A stretch of 11,334 bases of DNA, from positions 1 through 11,334 of the forward strand of contig JAVYYS010000016.1 of assembly GCA_038876335.1 (NCBI GenBank). The letters run 5' to 3'. Shown here piece after piece: positions 6,538 through 11,334 of this stretch (the first letter of the stretch is position 1; every line of letters starts with the position of its first letter). The position numbers and the translations under genes were made by a program. The stretch comes from JAKATY01 sp038876335 (GTDB lineage: Archaea > Micrarchaeota > Micrarchaeia > Micrarchaeales > Micrarchaeaceae). The notes below the pieces were generated by a model. That model saw nothing but the letters and a program-made list of their open reading frames with translations. It was not told the origin of the DNA and made no database searches.

Positions 6538-7158
6538 ATGGCATTGAAAATATACTCAAATTTAAGGGTTTATTTGGAGTCGCTCTCGATAGGCGACGCA
6601 GACGAAATAGCTGAAAACGCCAACGACGCCGATGTGGCGCGCGGATTAGGCGCGCTAGGATTTCCACATCCGTACAAGAGAGAGAATGCGCTTGCGTTCA
6701 TCGAGCACGCCACTAAAAGCTTTCTCGAAGGCACAGAAATGCATTTTGGCATACACCTGCAAGGAGGTAGCCTGATCGGAGTGGAAGGCTATAATTTTCT
6801 AGACTTCACACATAAAAAAGGAGAGATAGGTTACTGGATAGGAAAGAGCTATTGGAAGCAAGGCTATGGCAGCGAAGCTGTAAGGCTTTTGATAGGATTT
6901 GGCTTTGGCACCCTAAAGCTGCACAGGATACAGGCCCATACTTTCTCGTTTAACAATGCCTCTCAGGCCCTGCTGAAATCATTGGGATTTTCAATGGAGG
7001 GAACTATGCGCGAAGACACGCGCGAAGGGGAAGGGTATGTAGACAGCAACATATACTCCCTGCTTGAAAATGAGTACAAAGACAATATAAAAATCAGCAC
7101 GGAGGGCGCGGTGCCTTTTTTCGACGAAAACGGCACTTTCAAATTCGCTTTATCCTGA
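6538..7158 (+). CDS. GNAT family N-acetyltransferase, RimJ/RimL type
   Basis: A 206-residue protein of the Acetyltransf_3 group, which transfers acetyl from acetyl-CoA to an amine. Members act on protein N-termini, antibiotics or small metabolites, and the substrate cannot be deduced here. The fold is visible as a GEIGYWIGKSYWKQGYGSEA block (95-114) containing the acetyl-CoA pyrophosphate-binding Q/R-x-x-G-x-G/A-type loop (Q108-GYG), then LHRIQAHT (128-135), SFNNASQALLKSLGF (137-151) and an EGTMRED segment (154-160). This order is typical of RimJ/RimL-like enzymes. About 25 residues follow the core, somewhat more than usual, and their coding sequence ends inside the converging reductase gene. 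The start is set by the GGTGA element at 6528. It lies 21 nt after the ThrRS-editing-like gene and probably shares its promoter. Confidence 0.87.
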   Translation: MALKIYSNLRVYLESLSIGDADEIAENANDADVARGLGALGFPHPYKRENALAFIEHATKSFLEGTEMHFGIHLQGGSLIGVEGYNFLDFTHKKGEIGYWIGKSYWKQGYGSEAVRLLIGFGFGTLKLHRIQAHTFSFNNASQALLKSLGFSMEGTMREDTREGEGYVDSNIYSLLENEYKDNIKISTEGAVPFFDENGTFKFALS

Positions 7159-7696
7159 TAGCCCAATCCACAAGGCTTTTGAGCTGTTCCCGTAAGTTTT
7201 CGCGTACCTTCTCGTCGATGAGATTGCCATCCTTGTCGAATTTCTGGTCTGCAAATGGTATTGCAATTTGTGGCCTGTTTATCGCATGGATATTGAGGTA
7301 GACAAAAACCTGCCGTAGGTGATACTGGGCGCGTATGCCTCCGTATGCGCCAGTGCTTGCACTGATTATGGCAGCAGGTTTTCCGTCAAAAACGTTGTCG
7401 TTCGGTGGCCTTGAAGCCCAGTCAATGGCGTTCTTTAGCACCCCAGAGATAGAATGGTTGTACTCGGGAGAGGCAAAAAGAAGCGCGTCGGCTTTTCTTA
7501 TCGCCTCCTTGAACTTTTGCACTTCTTCAGGTATGCTTTGCTCCAGATCCTGGTTGAAAAAAGGTATCTTGCTTATGTCGTATATCTCAAGCTCCGCACC
7601 TTCCGGCAGCAGCTCTTTTGCAGCGCGCAGCAGCGCGCTGTGGAACGATCCCCGTCTAAGGCTGCCACTTAATCCTAGTATCTTTACATTCTCCAT
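7139..7696 (-). CDS. NADPH-dependent FMN reductase (flavodoxin-like)
   Basis: A 185-residue flavodoxin-fold protein of the NADPH-dependent FMN reductase family. Members reduce quinones, chromate, azo dyes or free flavin with NAD(P)H. The first strand and phosphate loop are ILGLSGSLRRGSFHSALL (6-23). The flavin-contacting segment SPEYNHSISGVLKNAIDW (76-93) and STGAYGG (114-120) follow, matching the YieF/ArsH-like group. Length is typical. A cytosolic role in quinone or oxidative-stress detoxification is likely, but the substrate is not visible. ATG 7696 is preferred: GTGA sits 5 nt upstream and the family usually starts two or three residues before the first strand. A GTG at 7705 would add three residues. 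The last 20 bp overlap the end of the GNAT gene on the other strand. Confidence 0.9.
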   Translation of the reverse strand: MENVKILGLSGSLRRGSFHSALLRAAKELLPEGAELEIYDISKIPFFNQDLEQSIPEEVQKFKEAIRKADALLFASPEYNHSISGVLKNAIDWASRPPNDNVFDGKPAAIISASTGAYGGIRAQYHLRQVFVYLNIHAINRPQIAIPFADQKFDKDGNLIDEKVRENLREQLKSLVDWAIRIKRI

Positions 7697-7723
7697 CTTT
7701 TTCACAAAGGATTTAGCTGCTGC

Positions 7724-7740
7724 ATAAAATAATATATAGC
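7724..7740. promoter_or_regulatory. AT-rich probable TATA region between divergent genes
   Basis: The segment taaaataatatatagc lies 28-44 bp upstream of the FMN reductase ATG (minus strand) and about 70-85 bp upstream of the membrane protein ATG (plus strand). Spacing fits the reductase well, giving a short leader. For the plus-strand gene it would leave a leader of roughly 45 nt. Confidence 0.4.
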
Positions 7741-7808
7741 TGTTGGCTTATATCTCTGAACACGCATACATATGCTTAAGCAACAGACCGGATAAAATAG
7801 TAGGGAAA

Positions 7809-8762
7809 ATGTATACCGAAGCGCACAAAAGGATCAACGCCTATGCAGGCCTGCTAGCGGGATTTATAGTCGTGCTCAGCGCAGTCTACTACATAGAGCA
7901 GATCTCATATTATCTTGGAGAATACACTGGCATAATCACAATTATGCATACCTATAATCTGAATGCCACATCATCGTTATTTAGCCTTATCGCCGCGGGC
8001 AGTGCTCTAGTTTTAGGTAGATACATCGCATACATGCTACTCGCATTTGCGGTAGTGGTACTCACAGTAGGTATAGTATGGGTTGTGCGCAGGCAGTTCT
8101 CAAAGATAGAGCGAACGGTCATCGCTATAGCCGCAGTTTCACTTCTTTTGCTTATCGCAATACTAGAGTCAAATTTCTCTTTTGGAGGGGCGATCTCTGA
8201 ATATTACACAGGTTACTTTGGGGCGGTGCTTGGCATATTTTCGGCGCTCTATCCTTATATATGGCTCACAAAGGCTGCTCCAATAAAAAGACCGCACGCA
8301 ATAGAAATAAATCCAGAAACACCATACACCAACATAGCACTTCTATCCAATAGACTGATGAAAAAGCTAGAGGGCGAGATATCAATATTGGATCAGCACT
8401 TCGACATTCAAGGAATCGAAAACCTTTCTAGGTTGATAAATGGCAACGAGAGCAGATATACTGGATTCAGAATCCTGGCTAATGGAGAGAGGTTCGGGAA
8501 GGAATTCGGGCGCGCATATCTGGATTTCAAAGCGGAGCTTGCAGCTAAGAAGCTGAATATAGAACTCAGGGTGCTTCAAGAAAACGATGCCACAATGCAG
8601 CACGAAAGGCTTATCATGGACGGGAGCATTGCATATAAGATACCGCCTCTTAACATAATAAACCGGAAGAGTGAACATATAGTGGGAGTAAACAGAGATG
8701 AAGCCAGCAACAGATTCGAAGAATTGTGGGGCAGGGCAACAAAATATGAGAACCTAAAATAA
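7809..8762 (+). CDS. Polytopic membrane protein with a cytosolic PLD-like C-terminal region
   Basis: A 317-residue protein of no family I can name. Hydrophobic segments at about 11-33, 54-70, 73-94, 103-119 and 136-154 suggest five membrane helices, with Arg/Lys-rich loops after the third and fifth. Residues 165-317 are soluble. That part has ILDQHFDIQGIENLSRLI (193-210), resembling the strand-helix start of phospholipase D-like domains, then a FRILANG strand (220-226). It continues with QHERLIMDG (264-272), which recalls the HxKxxxxD motif with Arg in place of the catalytic Lys (H265, R267, D271). A single, probably non-catalytic PLD-like domain is a reasonable but unproven reading. ATG 7809 is chosen because the first helix begins shortly after it; a TTG at 7743 would add 22 residues without clear features. 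The Shine-Dalgarno signal (AGGG) is weak. The CBS gene follows 108 bp later with its own promoter. Confidence 0.8.
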   Translation: MYTEAHKRINAYAGLLAGFIVVLSAVYYIEQISYYLGEYTGIITIMHTYNLNATSSLFSLIAAGSALVLGRYIAYMLLAFAVVVLTVGIVWVVRRQFSKIERTVIAIAAVSLLLLIAILESNFSFGGAISEYYTGYFGAVLGIFSALYPYIWLTKAAPIKRPHAIEINPETPYTNIALLSNRLMKKLEGEISILDQHFDIQGIENLSRLINGNESRYTGFRILANGERFGKEFGRAYLDFKAELAAKKLNIELRVLQENDATMQHERLIMDGSIAYKIPPLNIINRKSEHIVGVNRDEASNRFEELWGRATKYENLK

Positions 8763-8807
8763 TCCAGCGCACGCAGATAAAACATAGAGGTTAAGCATTG
8801 TGGTTAG
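8763..8807 (+). repeat. Short repeats downstream of the membrane-protein gene
   Basis: TCCAGC (8763-8768) directly follows the stop codon and is inverted as GCTGGA at 8807-8812, with 38 nt between. The heptamer aacatag is repeated directly at 8781 and 8812. No T-run follows, so this is not a clear terminator. Confidence 0.25.
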
Positions 8808-8839
8808 CTGGAACATAGATAAACGCATAATTGTTTAAT

Positions 8840-8849
8840 CTTTAAAAAG
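8840..8849 (+). promoter_or_regulatory. TATA box of the CBS-domain gene
   Basis: ctttaaaaag is centred about 27 bp upstream of GTG 8871. That is the usual archaeal TATA-to-start distance, so transcription should begin at or next to the start codon and give a leaderless mRNA. Confidence 0.5.
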
Positions 8850-8870
8850 ATATGTCGCGTATGCTATATT

Positions 8871-9332
8871 GTGGGTGGAATGTACGCAGATACGAGATCG
8901 CTGCTAGTCAACGACATCATGAGCTCCCCAGTAGTTACGGCAAAGGAAGATGAGAGTATACGGAGCATAGCTACAAAAATGAAGAAGTATGAGATAGGAA
9001 GCGTAGTTATAGTAGATAAGGATAACATACCTATAGGGATAATCACAGAGAGGGATATAGTAAGGCGGCTTCTTGCAGGCAGCAAGCACACTCTATTTTT
9101 TACCAAAGCCAAACACGCAATGAGCAGGCCGGTATTCACCATAACAAAAGAAAAGAAGCTAGAAGAAGCTGCTAGGTATATGGCTAACAACAAAATTAAG
9201 AAGTTGTGCGTGGTAGACGAAAACAAGAAGCTTATTGGTATAATAACAGAAGAGGATATAACGAAAAACGCGAGCTACTTAATAGATGTGCTTAACGAAA
9301 TGATCAGCACAGGATATACGCACGAAGCCTGA
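8871..9332 (+). CDS. Tandem CBS-domain protein (Bateman module)
   Basis: A 153-residue protein made almost entirely of two CBS domains, at about 13-68 and 81-137. Each ends in the usual strand-helix signature, GIITERDI (56-63) and GIITEEDI (123-130). The starts are DIMSSPVVT (15-23) and HAMSRPVFT (82-90). Stand-alone CBS pairs bind adenosine nucleotides (ATP, AMP, S-adenosylmethionine) and act as energy or ligand sensors for partner proteins; the partner here is unknown. GTG 8871 is chosen because the TATA box predicts transcription starting there; ATG 8880 is an alternative three codons later. Transcribed alone, between the membrane-protein gene upstream and the converging MFS gene downstream. 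Confidence 0.92.
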   Translation: MGGMYADTRSLLVNDIMSSPVVTAKEDESIRSIATKMKKYEIGSVVIVDKDNIPIGIITERDIVRRLLAGSKHTLFFTKAKHAMSRPVFTITKEKKLEEAARYMANNKIKKLCVVDENKKLIGIITEEDITKNASYLIDVLNEMISTGYTHEA

Positions 9333-9402
9333 ATCGTGGGGGGACATTTATAATTTCTGGTACTTACACTTATTCCGCATGCTAATTTGCCAAATGTAAA
9401 TG
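9333..9402. other. Convergent intergenic gap between the CBS and MFS genes
   Basis: This 70-bp gap lies between two converging genes. ACATTT (9344-9349) and AAATGT (9392-9397) are inverted across it, with 42 nt between. There is no strong T-run on either strand, so no terminator is called. Confidence 0.3.
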
Positions 9403-11070
9403 CTACTCTGCCTGTTTATGTATGTATTTTCTGCCCCTGAATGCTGATAGGACGGCCCCTACAAATACTAGCGTAGCGGAAACGTAAAGGGAAATGCTCA
9501 GCCCAGTCATAAAGGAGGGCGCTATCGCGTATGGCAAGAAGCTTGTTGCTGAAACCTTTTCTAGCACGGAGGGGGCTATGGTAGAACTCACGTTTGCGGG
9601 GAGCGAAACAAGGAATTCATGTATTGGATCGATGCCTAAGAAAGCCGAAAACAGCAGACCGGTAGGGGAGAGGCTTGATAGCTGCTTTGCCACGCTGCTG
9701 CTAAGCCCCGCTGTTACGCCCTCATGGAAAAGTGAGCCTGGCAAAACTATAGAGAATATGCTTATTGTTATGGTGAAGAATATTGCCATGCTCATAGTCT
9801 GGCCAAGATTTAGAAGCGTAGTGCGCATCCCATTTGCGCTGCCCCGCTCAATTGCCGGAGTTGCGTTCATTATAGCAGTTGTATTAGGAGCCGCAAACAT
9901 GCCACCACCAATGCCGTTCAGCAGGAGTATTAGCTCGAACTCTAGAAGGTTGAAATTGTATGGAAGCGAGGCGAGCAGCAGCAGCGACACTCCAATTATA
10001 ACCATGCCAGAGGTAGCAAAGATCCTTGCGCCAAACTTATCCGTAAGCCATCCACTTATTGGGCCCAGCGCTACAAAACCTAGCATCAGAGGTATCATAT
10101 AAATGCCGGCCCAAAAAGGTGTCAATGAAATAGGCATACCATGGAGCGGAAGGTATATCCCTTGAAGCCATATCACTACTAAGAACATTACTGCACCGCG
10201 GCTCAGTGATGAGAGCAGGCCACTAATGTTGCCCAAGGCAAACGGTCTTATTCTAAAGAGATGCAATTTGAAAATTGGGCTACTGGTTCTGCGCTCAAAG
10301 TATACGAATACCACCATCAGCGCGAGACCTATAGCCAAACCGCCAAGCACAAAGGGGTTGCGCCAACCAGTAGGGAAAGCGCTATAGGGCACAATGCTGT
10401 AAGTAAGGGCCAACGCTATTAATACCAGTCCTCCACCTAGAGTCAAATTACCATAGTAGTCTATGTGGGATTTTATCAACGGCGATGTTTCCTTTAATTT
10501 TAGTATTGACCATATTGTCCCTGCCAAGGCAAAAGGTATGCTTACAATGAATATATAATGCCAATCAAAATTTGCAAGCAACCCGCCGCCTATAAGCCCT
10601 ATAAGGGAGCCAGCAGTAGAAGAAACTGAATTTATGCCAAGCGCTTTGCCTCGCTCTTCTGCTCCGAACGCATCAGTTATTAGGGCGGTGCTATTGACCA
10701 TTAACAGCGCGCCGCCCACAGCCTGGAACAGCCTGAAGGATATAAGAATCAGAGCGCCGGTATTGCCCGTGTTGTCTGGTATTAGGGAAAGGAGTATTGA
10801 CCCTATAGTGAAAATTATAAAACCTAGAGTATACATCTTTGTCCTGCCCTTCATATCAGAGATCCTTCCAAGCGTTACTAGAAGCGTCGAGGTTACTATG
10901 CTATAGCCCATCAATATCCAAAGTAAGTAGACAAATTCATCAGGAGCTAACGGGTTTATGGCAAGCCCACGGAATATAGCAGGAAGAGAGATAAGCACGA
11001 TGGTCATATTTATAGAGGACATCAGGCCTCCAAGAGTTGTATTCGTAAGCACGGTCCATTTGTACTGCAT
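9403..11070 (-). CDS. MFS drug/solute exporter, DHA2 (14-helix, EmrB/QacA-like) family
   Basis: A 555-residue integral membrane protein with about 14 hydrophobic helices, the size and layout of DHA2 proton-driven exporters. Motif A is visible after the second helix (LGRISDMKGRTKMY, residues 67-80). The motif B region is RLFQAVGGALL (113-123). The fifth helix has a glycine-rich motif-C-like stretch (AGSLIGLIGGG, 153-163) followed by the DHA2-typical W-x-x-IF-x-x-x-IP. A second motif A-like loop, GWLTDKFGAR, lies in the C-terminal half. In the first helix the usual LDxTIV carries Asn instead of Asp (INMTIV), so proton coupling may differ. The substrate is unknown; toxic organic compounds are most likely. 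ATG 11070 is preferred, with GTG 11091 an alternative adding seven residues. The gene begins only 47 bp after the tRNA-Glu gene on the same strand. Confidence 0.9.
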   Translation of the reverse strand: MQYKWTVLTNTTLGGLMSSINMTIVLISLPAIFRGLAINPLAPDEFVYLLWILMGYSIVTSTLLVTLGRISDMKGRTKMYTLGFIIFTIGSILLSLIPDNTGNTGALILISFRLFQAVGGALLMVNSTALITDAFGAEERGKALGINSVSSTAGSLIGLIGGGLLANFDWHYIFIVSIPFALAGTIWSILKLKETSPLIKSHIDYYGNLTLGGGLVLIALALTYSIVPYSAFPTGWRNPFVLGGLAIGLALMVVFVYFERRTSSPIFKLHLFRIRPFALGNISGLLSSLSRGAVMFLVVIWLQGIYLPLHGMPISLTPFWAGIYMIPLMLGFVALGPISGWLTDKFGARIFATSGMVIIGVSLLLLASLPYNFNLLEFELILLLNGIGGGMFAAPNTTAIMNATPAIERGSANGMRTTLLNLGQTMSMAIFFTITISIFSIVLPGSLFHEGVTAGLSSSVAKQLSSLSPTGLLFSAFLGIDPIHEFLVSLPANVSSTIAPSVLEKVSATSFLPYAIAPSFMTGLSISLYVSATLVFVGAVLSAFRGRKYIHKQAE

Positions 11071-11117
11071 GTGCAAACGCCTTTCATACACAGCAGGGTA
11101 GGTTACAATTTACAGGA

Positions 11118-11192
11118 TGCTCTGACTGGGATTTGAACCCAGGTTTCGAGCGTGAGAGGCTCGCGTCCTTGACCGGGCTAGACGATCAGAGC
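11118..11192 (-). tRNA. tRNA-Glu (anticodon CTC)
   Basis: The minus strand folds into a full cloverleaf of 75 nt. The acceptor stem GCTCTGA/TCAGAGC has seven pairs. The D arm is GTCT/GGAC with AGCCCGGTCAA as its loop. The anticodon stem CGAGC/GCTCG encloses loop CTCTCAC, giving anticodon CTC for GAG codons. The variable loop is AAAC, and the T arm is CTGGG/CCCAG with loop TTCAAAT. The discriminator base is A, and CCA is not encoded (TCC follows). No intron is present. Overall similarity to archaeal tRNA-Glu is high. The T loop has TTCAAAT, a common archaeal form. Confidence 0.95.
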
Positions 11193-11227
11193 AAATGCAC
11201 AAACTGGCCTTAGTTAGCTTTCGCACC

Positions 11228-11237
11228 AATTTATTTA
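11228..11237 (-). promoter_or_regulatory. Probable TATA box of tRNA-Glu
   Basis: On the minus strand TAAATAAATT lies 36-45 bp upstream of the mature tRNA 5' end, predicting transcription starting about 14 nt before the tRNA. Confidence 0.45.
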
Positions 11238-11249
11238 GAGTTATGTTTG

Positions 11250-11263
11250 TATAAAAATATATA
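11250..11263. promoter_or_regulatory. Second TATA-like element near the right edge
   Basis: tataaaaatatata could act as a TATA box on either strand. Rightwards it would start a transcript near 11280 that leaves the window. Leftwards it would be an upstream alternative for the tRNA. Confidence 0.35.
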
Positions 11264-11277
11264 GCATTGCAGATTAA

Positions 11278-11334
11278 TCTTACAACCCTGATTGGCAACT
11301 CGTAGAATAGATCTTCTTGTCAAAAGTTGTAAGA
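11278..11334 (+). repeat. 9-bp inverted repeat ending at the window edge
   Basis: TCTTACAAC (11278-11286) and GTTGTAAGA (11326-11334) are perfect inverted copies, 39 nt apart. The repeat may extend beyond the window. It begins where the rightward TATA-like element would start transcription. Confidence 0.5.

Noticed and set aside
9494..10102. 202-aa plus-strand reading frame
   Set aside because: It is opposite the MFS gene, whose transmembrane and motif A-like content in the same stretch is clear. No recognisable domain in the plus-strand frame.
11110..11298. 62-aa minus-strand reading frame over the tRNA
   Set aside because: It runs through the tRNA-Glu gene, whose full cloverleaf explains the sequence.
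1..11334. CRISPR arrays, insertion sequences, integration sites
   Set aside because: No regularly spaced repeats, transposase or integrase genes, or duplicated tRNA 3' ends were seen.

Overview
The window reads as archaeal chromosome, most likely from an acidophile. The archaeal evidence is an alpha2-type glycyl-tRNA synthetase, a translin, a eukaryote-like OGG1 glycosylase, a free-standing copy of the archaeal ThrRS editing domain, TATA-box promoters with short or absent leaders, and a tRNA-Glu without an encoded CCA. A plasma-membrane type (P3A) H+-ATPase together with a 14-helix drug exporter suits an acidic habitat. Thermoplasmatales or an ARMAN/Micrarchaeota-like lineage are reasonable guesses, but the sequence alone does not settle the lineage.

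Layout. 1-246 (+) is the charged tail of an unidentified protein that starts before the window. 327-3358 (-) is a probable three-gene operon, transcribed glyS, ogg1, translin, with 34-nt and 16-nt gaps. Upstream of glyS lies about 210 bp of non-coding DNA with the glyS TATA box and several short inverted and direct repeats. 3571-6015 (-) encodes the P3A H+-ATPase. An 84-bp AT-rich segment separates it from a divergent pair at 6100-7158 (+), a stand-alone ThrRS editing-like domain and a GNAT acetyltransferase. The GNAT gene overlaps, tail to tail, an NADPH-dependent FMN reductase gene at 7139-7696 (-). 7809-8762 (+) encodes a polytopic membrane protein of unknown function with a cytosolic C-terminal region that resembles a degenerate phospholipase D-like domain. 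8871-9332 (+) encodes a two-CBS-domain protein, probably from a leaderless mRNA. 9403-11070 (-) encodes a DHA2-type MFS exporter, and 11118-11192 (-) is tRNA-Glu(CTC). The last 140 bp hold the tRNA promoter, a second TATA-like element and an inverted repeat reaching the window edge.

How the parts relate. Most genes are housekeeping or stress-related: translation and its quality control (glyS, tRNA-Glu, ThrRS editing-like protein), oxidative DNA damage repair (ogg1), RNA metabolism (translin), proton and drug export, and flavin redox chemistry. There is no sign of a mobile element, CRISPR array or clear defence island. The two most unusual items are the ThrRS editing-like protein, in which residues I recall as important for editing are replaced, and the membrane-anchored PLD-like protein.
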